Of a stretch of DNA of 64,000 nt, positions 45,440 to 55,890 are shown in pieces. Numbering within the stretch: the first letter of the stretch is position 1; the number at the start of each line of letters is the position of its first letter. The position numbers and the translations under genes were made by a program. The notes beneath the pieces are model-generated. The model ran no database searches, had not been told where the DNA came from, and saw only the letters and a list, made by a program, of their open reading frames with translations. This DNA is from Polytrichum commune. Its lineage: Eukaryota > Streptophyta > Polytrichopsida > Polytrichales > Polytrichaceae. The stretch covers positions 11,224,001-11,288,000 of the forward strand of contig OX485806.1 in NCBI GenBank assembly GCA_950295325.1, given 5' to 3'.

Positions 45440-45660
45440 CAAAGATGGAAATAATGGAGGGGCTCCTAAATTGGTGTACACATAGGATTGTAACTATATT
45501 GGGTTCGGTCAACATGACGTACACTAGATTGCAAAACCACACAAATATGATGGTTGGTGAACATGGAATACAAACATTCAAGGTTGTAATTGTTGTGTTG
45601 TTCTTTTTATTGTTGTCATTTGATGATTTTGTCCCATAAGTGCACATCCCTTCTTTTTTG
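45440..45660 (+). repeat. Inverted repeat pair, left copy, with 64-codon frame
   Basis: Pairs with 47,315-47,510 in opposite orientation. Both copies contain an open frame of 64-65 codons sharing MTYTRnQNnTnM, VVGnH-type and a hydrophobic end (VVLFFLLLSF here). Codon-by-codon comparison shows more amino-acid-changing than silent differences, so purifying selection is not evident and the shared frame probably reflects common repeat ancestry. Confidence 0.6.
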
Positions 45661-45732
45661 GACAAGTGGTTTATCTAACTATACTTAAATGTTCATTAAA
45701 TTCTCTCATGGTTAAGAAATGAGTATACCGTG

Positions 45733-45935
45733 TAGTGTCACTTACTATTTGGAGTTACACATTGCTATAACATTTTATTGTTAATGTAAATATTACCAAG
45801 TAAAGATGTTGATGTTATATAGTGTCCAAACAACCAATGTGATCTTTGGTGGTAAAAAATGAGATACATAATAAAACGTTATAGCACAACATGACCCCAA
45901 ATAATAAGTGATGCTAAATACCATAAACAATGTAG
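45733..45935. mobile_element. CACTA-ended MITE M2
   Basis: Left GTGTAGTGTCACTTACTATTTGGAGTTAC and right GTGATGCTAAATACCATAAACAATGTAGTGG words are inverted relatives. The interior has ACTATATAACATC-like complements. The element abuts an M1 copy at 45,935. Confidence 0.6.
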
Positions 45936-46355
45936 TGGTCTCACTTTGTTTTACACAATATTCCCAATAATAGAAGTGACCATGTCAAAGAATGGATGAG
46001 AAAGTGACATGGAAGTGATATGGAATTCTACATGTTCATAAATGGATAATTTTTGGTGATCACTTGAATTTGCGACGAAAGAGTCCAGATAGACTCTTTC
46101 GCATCAAAAAATGAACGTGACCACATCAAAGAATTCTTCATTTTAAAGAGATTATGTATTTTTTAAATATATAATTTCAGTATATACAATTTCATCACAT
46201 ATAATTTCTAGTCATATAATTCTTGAAAAAAATTCATTCAAACACTACATCCCGGTCTAAGTCTGCTTCTTCTCTATGTCCTCTGACTAGGGCTTTTATC
46301 AAAAGTGATTTGAATTTCTCGTGGCCATTGACTGTGGACCACCAATGATGACCAC
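45935..46355. mobile_element. M1 family MITE with lost ends
   Basis: The left part matches 270-410 (GAGAAAGTGACATGGAA, GGTGATCACTTGAATT). The right part matches the complement of 9,540-9,650. A perfect 10-bp hairpin CGAAAGAGTC/GACTCTTTCG lies at about 46,076-46,101. Confidence 0.6.
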
Positions 46356-46770
46356 AAGAAGTTTTAAACCATTTGGTTGATATCCATGTCAGTCAACATT
46401 CCAACCATTTATAAAAAAAACTACATTATAATGCAATAAAAAGCATTAAACTTGCAACCTTGACCTATGACCATGGTAAAAACCCTTTGGTAACATGTAG
46501 CTCACATAGTAATTTTCACAAGCAACATACACAAACTATTTTATGGTTTAACATACCCGAATGTCGTAAAGGGCAACAACACAAGGACACAACTATGGTT
46601 GTGTTAGTTGATCCTTGCATGCTACACTGATTATCCCAATTAGTGAGGGAGGGCTAATAGTGAGTGTGGGAAATTAATGAAGGTCATATTAGATTCTTTA
46701 TAGTATGAAATTAGTGTCACCAAAAGAACTAGGAAGCACGATTCATCTTGGCATCTTTCATTGGAAGTAC
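46356..46770. other. Unassigned DNA
   Basis: No gene or element ends recognised before the SINE target site. Confidence 0.35.
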
Positions 46771-46780
46771 TAGCACTATT

Positions 46781-47040
46781 CAAATAAATAACCAATGTTG
46801 GGCAGTCCGACGTGAATTTGAGCCCATTGGCCCTACCTTGCTCAAGAATCCTCTTGCTGCAGGGTGGGGTTTACTACCTACCTTGTAATGGGTGGACTCT
46901 TGGATTCCTACCTACCTAGCTAGTTTTTCCCCGTCAAGTAGAGAGAAGATTTCACAGCGGGAATTGAACTGCCAACCACTCCATTCGGAAATAAGTACCT
47001 CTCCATTATCACCTAGTAGTTTAGGGTCATGTTGGACCTG
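46781..47040 (-). mobile_element. tRNA-derived SINE, copy 2
   Basis: Same family as 12,985-13,251, same order of blocks and same strand, with box B changed to GGTTCAATTCC-like GCAGTTCAATTCC. The tail is (TTAT)n at 46,781-46,790. TAGCACTATT flanks it perfectly at 46,771-46,780 and 47,041-47,050. Confidence 0.9.
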
Positions 47041-47072
47041 TAGCACTATTTAATGACAAGCATGTGTTTGCA

Positions 47073-47108
47073 TATATCTATATCTATATCTATATCTATA
47101 TATATATC
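47073..47108 (+). repeat. TATC/TA microsatellite
   Basis: (TATATC)n passing into (TA)n directly downstream of the SINE target copy. Confidence 0.9.
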
Positions 47109-47314
47109 ACTCTACAAGCACCTTAGAACACACAATAATTTCCTTGAAATCTTTGGTAAATGAGTGTGTATTCATGAACTGAGTATCACTCACCAAATGT
47201 TTTAGCCCTCACTAAATTTGAGACTTGGCAAAATATAGTGCATGTTTCGGGAATTAGCATCTACGCACTAATAATTGACATTCAATTATATTTGAACCAA
47301 CAACTTGATAAAAA

Positions 47315-47510
47315 TTTATAAGGAATGTGTACTTGTGGGGACAAAAACATAAAATGAGAACAACAAAAGCAACAACACAACGGCCACAACTTCAAATATT
47401 TGTATTTCATGTTTGCCAACCACCATGTAGGTGTAGTTTTGCGATCTAGTGTACGTCATATCGGCGGTCAGAATTGTCCAAAAGACATGTATAAATCCAA
47501 ATATATGAGA
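47315..47510 (-). repeat. Inverted repeat pair, right copy, with 65-codon frame
   Basis: Opposite-orientation partner of 45,440-45,660; see that entry for the shared reading frame. Confidence 0.6.
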
Positions 47511-48702
47511 CAACGGGTGGTCTTTACAACTAAATTGATTATGATGAATACAATGACATATCTATAGTGTGAGCTACACCATGCACCATCATGCATGAAT
47601 ATAGTATGCAACGCTAGTTACACTTGAATTTTCAACCACACGTTATGTGTAACTTTACTCGGCAAATGCCATAATACGAGTGAGCAATGATTTTTATTGC
47701 ACAATTGCAAACCAAACCCAGAGGCAAAGGCTAAGGATAAGGATACGTAACATTACACGGTAAGCGCCAAGGTAAAATTCACATTATTATTGTAGCTCTC
47801 TAGTAATTTGAGCATAAAATAATGAAGTTTAAAGGTATCTACATTTTGTATTTTTTTTAGTGTCCCCAAAAAAAGAAATAACATTTAAAGAGTGCCTAAA
47901 ATCACAAAAATGCAAGTGACAGGCTGACAGGCTAAGGGAAGTGTTTAGGTTAATCATAGCCGCCATAAATGAAATTAAAAAAATCATTCATGAATTATAG
48001 AAATGACTTGGATGAATGTCTAACTTATTTTTAATATTATTTTTAGAATATTATTTTTCGGACTGCCTAACTTACTTTTGCACTTTGATTAATTATTGGG
48101 GAGAAAGGTGCTCAGGCTGCTAGAGAGCTACAATAGCCCCTACTTGCACTTGGGCATTTTTTTGGGGAAAAAAGGGTGAACTTAGTTTTACAAGAGATTA
48201 TGAGTGTTTAGTTAAATGTAACCCTATGGATGTGATCACCCTAAAGTCAATGAAAAGAAAAAAAGAAAAAAGAAAATCTCGATTTATTGTCCACATAATG
48301 TAAGGTTATAGCTTTCAACTAGGAGTTGGTATGAAATGGACAACATTGGCAAATAAACATTGAACCATGTGGGATGATGTCATTGACTTCATTCTCAAGA
48401 GGTGCCCTCTTGGACACCCGGTTGTCTCAACGACATGATATAACGACCACTATAATCTTGAATGTTCTTAAGAGCCGTTTCGACTATCGAACATCCAACT
48501 AATGTGAACACAATGGGATAACACAATATAACTAAGGTCACTAAACAAAGGAAAAACCATAGCTCACTCGAGATCATGTATGACCCAAATACATTTAGGT
48601 GTTCAAGCATCTCCACAAACTTTTCAGATTTTGTTCATTCATCTTCCACACGAAGTGATAGCACCTAGATGCCGTGTGGCAAGCACATATATTTACAGGG
48701 AT
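47511..48702. other. Unassigned AT-rich DNA
   Basis: Contains no recognised gene; a 73-codon minus frame at 48,395-48,616 lacks family resemblance. Confidence 0.4.
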
Positions 48703-48936
48703 TGTTAAATCAATCACACACTGGTTAAAAACGACCACATAGACACATCACGTGAATCACATGACCTGTTAAAATCTGTACAACTCTAGTTGTAAGCTGA
48801 AATATAAAGAGAGAGGAAGCAGAGTTGATACCTTGCCCCTCTTCACATGTGCGATGAAAAATCAAACTCTGACAGGTCATGTGACCGTGCGATGAAACTT
48901 TGTGGTTGTTTTAACAAACTATGTGATCGATTTAAT
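48703..48936. mobile_element. MITE M4-like inverted repeat at the head of the 319-bp array
   Basis: The left arm TTGTTAAATCAATCACACACTGG...GACCACATAGACAC...CACGTGAATCACATGACCTG is mirrored by CAGGTCATGTGACCGTGCGATGAAAC...TGGTTGTTTTAACA...ATCGATTTAA. The right arm is what each 319-bp unit repeats. Confidence 0.65.
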
Positions 48937-49716
48937 GGTCTCCTGTTTATATGTATGCATGCATGCATGCAAGCAAGCGCTCTCATGAAATTTAGGGACT
49001 TGTGGAGTGAAGTTATTTCTTGATGGAATTCATGAAGAAGGGCATGGGGCGATGACAATGTTGTTTGTATTGAAAGTTGTTTGTATTTGAAAATATGAAC
49101 AACTCTAGTTGTAAGCTGAAACATAAAGAAAGAGAAAGCAAGGGTGATACCTTGCTCCTCTTCACATGTGCGATGGAAATTCAAACTCTGACAGGTCATG
49201 TGACCGTGCGATGAAACTTTGTGATTGTTTTAACAAACTACGTGGTCGATTTAACGATCTCCTATTTATATGCATGCATGCATGCATGCGAGCAAGGTCT
49301 CTCATGAAATTTAGGGACTCGTGGAGTGAAGTTATTTCTTGATGGAATTCATGAAGGAGGGTATGGGGCGATGACAATGTTGTATGTATTGAAATTTATT
49401 TGTATTTGAAAATATGAACAACTCTAGTTGTAAGCTGAAACATAAAGAAAGAGGAAGCATGGTTGATACCTTGCTCCTCTTCACGTGTGCGATGAAAAAT
49501 CAAACTTTGACGGGTTATGTGAGCGTGTGATGAAACTTTGTGATTGTTTTAACAAACTACATGGTCGATTTAACGGTCTCCTATTTATATGCATGCATGC
49601 ATGCAAGCAAGGGCTCTCATGAAATTTAGGGACTCGTGGAGTGAAGTTAATATTTCTTGATGGAATTCATGAAGAAGGGTATGGGGCGATGACAATGTTG
49701 TTTGTATTGAGATTTG
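48781..49716 (+). repeat. Three-unit tandem array, 319-bp period
   Basis: Units start at CAACTCTAGTTGTAAGCTGA at 48,781, 49,100 and 49,419; both intervals are 319 bp. The third unit ends near 49,716 without the last ~30 bases. Units contain ATGCATGCATGC repeats of differing length and GACAGGTCATGTGACCGTGC. The minus-strand frames of 118 and 71 codons are repeats of one another by virtue of the array and are not considered genes. High similarity between units suggests recent amplification. Confidence 0.93.
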
Positions 49717-50000
49717 TGTAGGCTAGCCCACGAAGTGTCCCGCGAATTTCTGAGTACATTTTGTCTTCTCCTCAATAAAGTAAGGGAGCCACACTTAGTG
49801 CAGCCCCATCATGCAAAGGTCCCCATTCATGAAGTTCGACTTACATTTCTTCACTGATATTCTGGAGTGGCCACCAAATAACAATAATTGTTGCCGTCAT
49901 GCATTGAAAGATCATGGCCAAGTTATAAACTCGTGGCCGGGTACCTATATAACGTAGACGGGCCTTGAATGGTTAGTGGTTTTTTAAAAATGTCTTCCAA
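49717..50000. other. Unassigned DNA
   Basis: No gene or element ends recognised. Confidence 0.35.
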
Positions 50001-50277
50001 CGAGGCCACTTCTCCTAGGATTTCAAACACGCGATTAACTTAGTACAAGAAAGTGTTACTAGATCCAAATCAAGGTCGTAAGCCACTTTCCTCATAAATT
50101 TCGGAACGTCGTATGATTATCTTAATCATCGTTGAAGTGAAGGTGTCCGTGCTCATTAAATGGTCATGTAGGTCTCCCCAATTACGTTGACTGTTGAGTT
50201 TAGAATGATTAACACATTTTGAACAAAGTAGTCTAATCTCTTTTACACACATGTGTTTTGGATGTTTGTCTTTGGAG
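50001..50277 (+). repeat. Dispersed repeat R, copy 3
   Basis: Matches 19,070-19,375 and 43,741-44,014; followed directly by array-family sequence. Confidence 0.7.
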
Positions 50278-50289
50278 CCATTTTTGGGC

Positions 50290-50525
50290 ATAATTGGTTG
50301 AGATCCTAGTATTTTCAAAGTCGAACCGCTTACATCACGTGATCTTTCGGTTTTCCTTTAATAATTGGAGGTATATTCCACATGGGTCCTATAAAATGAC
50401 CGGTGATTTTGTTGAGGTCTTGAACTTCAACCGGTTCTTTCTCATATTCAAATGGTTCATATGTAACTTAGTAGTTGGTTCTTCCTGTTCATTGCACACC
50501 GGATCACATATCACTCAAATATAGG
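50290..50525 (+). repeat. Single unit of the 164-bp array family with CCGGTT arm
   Basis: GTGATCTTTCGGTTTTCC, GGAGGTATATTCC and GGTCTTGAACTTCAACCGGTT match the end of the 17,688 array. The following GGTTCATATGTAACTTAGTAG matches the left arm of the 18,701 inverted repeat. Confidence 0.75.
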
Positions 50526-50622
50526 TGTTGTAGTTAAAAAAAAAGTAACTAAATAAGGGTTGTCTAATTTACAAAAAGGAATATTAATGAGAAAACCAAT
50601 TAGTGCATGTAGTCATTCCTTA

Positions 50623-50948
50623 GGGCCACTTCACACACAAGACTAAGAGCATGTGACCATTACACTTCAAACACTCTTGGCCTAACACAAAACCGGGAGA
50701 CCATGACACTCTGAACGTTCACAACCGTTGGTTCATTCTATTTTATCATATGTAAGGACCCGCATGAATAAAAATTCATTGAAATCACATTTGGTTGAGG
50801 GTCCGGTCACATATGACTTTACACTATACTTGAGGGCTGTGACCACACAACATGATTTTGGAGGTGTCTTGGAACAACCTTTGGGCACTTTCTTTTGGGC
50901 TCTCACAATTTCATGGTCAGGGCTCTTGGCTCGTGTGTGAAGTGGCCC
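50623..50948. mobile_element. Short Tourist-like MITE, M1-type ends
   Basis: The left end GGGCCACTTCACACAC is exactly complementary to the right end, and the match continues imperfectly through CTAAGAGC / GCTCTTGGC. Flanks are TTA on the left and TAA on the right, so a TA or altered 3-bp target is possible. About 326 bp, non-coding; the open frames on both strands follow from the inverted structure. Confidence 0.85.
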
Positions 50949-51763
50949 TAAAGTCAATACTTTAAAATAACAAACCAATAAACAAAATTCAAAAGATATG
51001 ATTATGATTCGGATCTGCTATGAATTTGAAGATTTGAGGATGCACGATGTATCGATAGGTTTGACAACTCAATGAGCTATTTTAGAACAATTATGAGAAG
51101 AAACAATTGATTGAGTCAATAAGAGGAGAAGCCGATAGCCATCTATATTTGAAATCAAGGGTCCACAAAAAAGGAATGAAATCATACATCAAAGGATAAA
51201 ATCATACACCCAAGGCAACAATCAAGTAGAATCTAAGTCCATTATTTTATTATGAAAATAATAACATGAATCTAGATTATTAGACTTTGGTTGCCCCTTG
51301 AAGATATTTGTGAAACCATATACGGTCTTTTTGTTTGTTTTAAAATAATGACACTCTTATGATACTATGCCAAAGTCCAAGAAGTCAAAACTTCAATGGT
51401 GAGCCTCTCAAGCCTCCAAATACTAGAGAGCTTAGGCGTTCATATATGCCTTGGCAAATTTGGTTCAGAGCTTTGAATTAGGGTTTGGAGTGTTGCCTTT
51501 GAATTGGGGTCCTTCGAAGTTTTATTTTTTATTTTTAATATACATTTTTATTTATTTTTAATATTTTAAAGAACTTCTAATCCAGCAATCTAACGCAAAT
51601 TAGTGTGATTCTGAGACTAGAAATGGAATACTTTGTGAATGTTCCATGTTTTTTTCATGAATGGACCTGTCCAAAAAATCCACCAAAATCATGGGAATTG
51701 GATGAAATCACCAACTTTGGGATGAACATGTACATATTTGTAGGAACAATCATGTTATCATTC

Positions 51764-51800
<37 letters not shown>

Positions 51801-52138
51801 CACGCGTTGCCTTATCACCAAAATGATTGTAGCCAACACTACTCTCTTGAAATTTGAAAACAAAAAGAAAAAAATAGTGTTTGGAAGCAAGGACTGCAAG
51901 ATCATGGGAAGTAAAGTGGGATAGGAAAGAGCATATGGTGGGATGTGGTGGTCATCGTAATGCCTCTGGTCTCTACTCTGTCCCTCTAAAGTGGTGTTGG
52001 AGGGAGATGTGATGGTTGTGGTGGAGATCCTCTTACTCTTCTGCACACTAGAATAACTTATTTGTTGGTTTTTTCACCAAATTCTTTTGCACAAGCTTGC
52101 ACATGTACTATTGCCATCCCAAAGATAAAAGATTGTGC
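50949..52138. other. Unassigned DNA with AT/CA microsatellite
   Basis: An (AT)13-type tract at 51,764-51,790 is followed by (CA)n to about 51,803. Frames at 51,605-52,046 run through these tracts and are not credible. Confidence 0.5.
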
Positions 52139-52354
52139 CACTTTTGCTCTTACAATGTAGTTGGAAATGAGGCACACTTTGTGTTGGAATGTCTCCTTCA
52201 CAATTACTTCACTAGAGAAAGGTTTCCTTCCCTATTTAAGAATGCAATGCTAGGTAGTCTCAAATATTTCTATGAACTTGACATAATAACATTGATTATC
52301 CCATTTAGTGTGTGTTACTATATGAGAGTTAAATGGTGCTATAACTATTTTTAA
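52097..52354 (+). pseudogene. Zinc-ribbon-like C-terminal scrap of a retroelement protein
   Basis: An 85-codon frame contains RLCHFCSYNVVGNEAHFVLEC (52,133-52,192), with Cys and His spaced as in the zf-RVT end of plant LINE proteins, then RFPSLFKNAMLGSLK. It is the better-preserved relative of 41,897-42,160. Nothing upstream resembles reverse transcriptase, so this is a short 3' remnant. Confidence 0.5.
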
Positions 52355-52359
52355 AAATT

Positions 52360-52510
52360 ATAATATTCTACCAAACAAAGTCATTTATGTTCTATAATGT
52401 CCGAACAACCTGTTGAACTTTTGTTAATAAAAATTAAACTCATGAGTAAGATATTATTGCATTGCGTAATTCCAAATAATAACATGTGCTAAATGAAGTA
52501 ATCATTGTAG
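52360..52510. mobile_element. Decayed M2-like fragment
   Basis: TTATGTTCTATAATGTCCGAACAACC, GCATTGCGTAATTCCAAATAAT and ATGTGCTAAATGAAGTAATC recall the M2 interior and right end. Confidence 0.4.
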
Positions 52511-52675
52511 GCATCTCACAAATGCCACTGCACACCAATACTTTAGGAAAGTAACCTTTTTAATCCCACCTTGAAGTACTTCTAATCCTATAAGTCTTTA
52601 GGCTTGTTGGACTTGAAAACCAATTTCAGTTCATTTAATTGGAAGAGTTGATGTGAGCTTTGATTATGGTTGACA

Positions 52676-52702
<27 letters not shown>
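52676..52702 (+). repeat. CT microsatellite
   Basis: (CT)13 tract. Confidence 0.95.
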
Positions 52703-52706
<4 letters not shown>

Positions 52707-52740
52707 CACGAGTGTTACAATTTTGACACTCCCTTGAAAA

Positions 52741-52967
52741 ACACACTACATTAAATATGGTATTTAATGTCACTTACTATTTGGAGTTACATAGTGCTAT
52801 ATTTGTTTACTATCAATGTTATTTTTAACCAAGTAAGGTTGTTAATGTTCTAAAATGTTGAAACATTCGATGGTAAAGCAAATGAGATTTGTAGTCTATA
52901 GATATAGCAGTGCGTAGTTCCAAATTGTAAGTGACAATAAATACAATATATAGTGTAGTAAGTGTTA
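52741..52967. mobile_element. CACTA-ended MITE M2, most complete copy
   Basis: The left end CACTACATTAAATATGGTAT and right complement TACTACACTATATATTGTAT begin ~55-bp inverted arms that both continue into TGTCACTTAC, ATTTGGA and TGCTATA. The outer CACTA fits CMC/EnSpm transposons, which make 3-bp targets, but the target copies are not clear here. Non-coding. Confidence 0.75.
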
Positions 52968-53640
52968 TATTTATTTTTTATGTTTTCATAAAAAGACTTC
53001 CCTCTTTGTTATTTTACATTGTATAACTATTATTTGCACCAAAATCTAGGAAACATATATTCTAATGATGTGAAATTATGACCACTACACTAAGTGACAA
53101 TGTTGGAGGTTGGAGAGTGATAGTCTTTGATAGTGGGTAAATGTGGAGAGTGGTGGAGAGTGAGCCTCGCTAGTATAATTATCCAAATTGATTCACATTT
53201 ATGCCTTTCATGAGGGCAGTGAGGAGTTTTATTGTTGAGTCTCAAAATAAAAATAAAAATAAAAGAAAAAGAAAAATATTGGATACTTAAGAATTTGTTT
53301 GTTGAGTCATTGGTATGTCTATCAATGTCTATTTCTTACCTTAGTTTCTCTTCTTACGACTTTCATTCTTATGAATGCACTTGTGTCAAGTGCCATCCAC
53401 TTGATTTGTTGTATATCCAATCAAATATTGCAAGTGCAAGTTACCACTACAATCTTTTGTAGGCCTTGATTTTGCTATAAGATCGAGAATGCTTGAGTGC
53501 CAATGTTTGCATAGATACAAAATAAACTCCGGGCCTATTTCTTTTTGTAAATGTAGATCATCATCTCAAGAGGTTGTAGAGGTTTGTTGATGAAGTTGTT
53601 GATGATGTTGAAGATAGGTTGATAGTGACGAGGACTGCAT
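52968..53640. other. Unassigned AT-rich DNA
   Basis: A 76-codon plus frame starts in an A-rich tract (AAAATAAAAATAAAA) and lacks family resemblance. Confidence 0.35.
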
Positions 53641-53672
53641 ATTAGGGTTGCAAGTTGTGATAATTTAATTTC

Positions 53673-54031
53673 ATGCATGGTTTGCATGATAATTTCATGC
53701 TTGAACTCACAAAGGGCCCAACGTTAAAGAACTTGGTTTATTACAATTCTATTATTGTCAAGCACACGAAGCAATGGCGACCCTATCTACATCTCCAGAA
53801 CAACAAGAGAGCAATGCCAATGAGCTCGGGACAAAGCTTTTGTCTTATACATCAGAGACTTTGGGTTCCAAGGGAGGCCGGTGTGAACAAAGTGTATGTA
53901 TGTACGACATCCGTGGTCATGTCCAAACAGACACTAAATACCATAAACAATTTGGTAACTTGTGGAAAGAGAGAGGAAGCAAAACTAAAACCTTGCTCCC
54001 TCTTCACGTGTGGATAAAAATCAAGTTTTGA
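53673..54031 (+). CDS. Doubtful overlapping frames (114 and 85 codons)
   Basis: Two overlapping plus-strand frames. The second, from 53,774, begins MATLSTSPEQQESNANELGT and is polar. Their last third (from about 53,955) is the GAGAGAGGAAGC...CTCTTCACGTGTG sequence of the 319-bp array family, so the frames run into repeat DNA. A related VNKVYVC-type word also occurs near 8,350. A true gene is unlikely. Confidence 0.15.
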
Positions 54032-54089
54032 CAGGTCACGTGAATGTGCAAATGTGTCTTTGTGGTCATTTTAACAAACTTCGTGGACC

Positions 54090-54195
54090 AAAACTGAAAA
54101 AACCGAAAGATCACAACATGTAACTGGATGGACTCGGGAACACTAGGTCCTGACTGATTTGATTATGCCCCAAAATCTCCCCGGACACTGGTAGT
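54090..54195 (-). repeat. Reversed fragment of the 164-bp array family
   Basis: AACCGAAAGATCACAACATGTAACTGGATGGACTCGGGAACACTAGG is, reversed, the GATCTTTnGGTT...CCGAGT part of the array unit, ending in CCCCGGACACTG. Confidence 0.7.
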
Positions 54196-54199
54196 GATT

Positions 54200-54420
54200 G
54201 GGGTTGATTGAGGCTGATCGAAGAGAACTTGGAGTGCAAGATTTCTGACAAAACCCATGAAAATTATGACCTGCTGCTGCTGCTGCAAACTGTATGACAC
54301 CAAGCATGCAGGGTTTCCACAAGCCAATTATAAAATTGCACGCTTTCTTGTCACTTCCTCTATCATTTCTCGCGTGTCCATTTATCATATCATTCATGTG
54401 CTTACTTAACTTATTTAGCC
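54200..54420. repeat. Diverged duplicated block, copy 1
   Basis: Ordered words GTGCAAGATTTCTGACAAAACCC, CAGGGTTTCCACAAGCC, GCACGCTTTCTTGTCACTTCC, TCGCGTGTCCATTTATCATA and GGCTGCATCATGGTAAT are shared with copies at about 55,690-55,890, 56,875-57,070 and 57,430-57,720. A (CTG)5 tract is unique to this copy. The minus-strand 84-codon frame has a partial counterpart at 55,634-55,858. Confidence 0.6.
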
Positions 54421-55684
54421 GGCTGCATCATGGTAATCTGTGATTGGGACAAGGACAATGGGCTCACATTCATGTCGGTGTATGACTACCGATGCTTCTT
54501 CTTCTTTTCCCTTCTTTTATCTTTTCTAGCCGGCTATCATCATTGATACAACATGTGCCACTACGCACCATGATGCTCGTCGGGTTTCCACTTGGGCACC
54601 ATTTGGGTGTGGTTGGAGAAGGTAGAGGTGCTCGAACCAAACCCTTTAGCCAATTTGGCCTGTTGGAGTCTAGATGGATCGGTGGTATGCATGATTGGTT
54701 TTGTGAATTGGGTTAGATGTGGTGAAAACAAAAATAAGATTAATTGCATATTATACGCGCACGCTCGCACACACACTGCAAATTTGTGAAGTCGCTTACT
54801 CCTAGCTACGTCAATCTCTCGCATCCATACGTTTTCCGTTCCAAAAACTTGTCCAAAACCTCCTCATTTTCACCGAAAACCAACCCCGTTTTCTCCCAAA
54901 CTTGTCCCTGCATGAAACTCAACACTTCTTATAACTTTTGTAAGAGGGACTTTAAATAGGTATGCATTAAACCCACCCCGTCACCTATGTCCTGGTGCTC
55001 ACTCTAAAACAACACCGCTTTCTCTCAAAATTGTTCCATTTATTGCCCAAACTTGCCCTTGCTGAGTGTTGTGGACATACTTAGCATAGTTCTAGGTATC
55101 CTCCTATTATGGGTATCAGAAGTTTTCATGGGGCGCACTTTTGGGGTGTGTGATCTTCTTATTAAGTGGTTCTATGGGTGTGCCTTTAGAACTTGTTGGT
55201 GTTGAGCGGGTGTTGAATAATCACTCTTTGGGTATCCAACCAATGAGCTGTCGTATTCATCCTTAGAATAATATTATAAGTATTTGTTTAGGAGAAATTG
55301 AAGTCTTTTGCACCCAAGAGTAGCTGTTTGAAAAATACACGTTTGCCTTAGATTATGGCAAGTGAGCATATAAAGAAATTACACCTATACAAATTTGGTT
55401 GCTTGTGTATAAGACAATTTTTGTCCATAAGAGTTATGATTCACAAAGAACTCTGCTACACTCCATAGCTGAATTCTGGACTTCCAAAAGCTTGTCCAGT
55501 TTTCCTTGAATATTTCTTTGCTGTGAATATTCCTGAGCTTGAAACAGACAGTTGAAATTCTTGAATGGTTCCCGATGTATAATGTTCCCTTGATTTGAGT
55601 CTGAACTTTGAAGAGACTGACTTCAGTGGCATTTTAGGAGATTCTCACCTCTTCGCAATTGGTGTCTGTTTTAGGCTCACATTC
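54421..55684. other. Unassigned DNA
   Basis: Plus- and minus-strand frames overlap at 54,492-54,959 with no family resemblance. Some mRNA-like stretches without recognised exons. Confidence 0.35.
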
Positions 55685-55689
55685 ATTGA

Positions 55690-55890
55690 TAATTGAGGTG
55701 GGTCGATATTCATCTGAGTGAACTTCAAGTGCAAGATTTCTGATGAGACCCATGTGATAAGTGTACCTGCTGGAAGTTGCATGAACATGGAGGTTTTCCC
55801 ACAAGCCTAAGAACAAATCGCACGTCCTCTTGTCATTTCTCAAGTGTCCATCTATCATATTATCCCATGTGATTACTTACTTAGGCTGCC
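55690..55890. repeat. Diverged duplicated block, copy 2
   Basis: See the 54,200 entry. The minus frame here (74 codons) reads MIDGHLRNDKRTCDLFLGLW...HMGLIRNLALEVHSDEYRPT. The GLIRNLALEV part can be traced in copy 1 only with a frameshift, hinting at an ancient exon, but no family is recognised. Confidence 0.6.

Noticed and set aside
48843-49377. Minus-strand frames of 118 and 71 codons with shared sequence
   Set aside because: Similarity follows the 319-bp tandem repeat; the third unit does not keep the frame.
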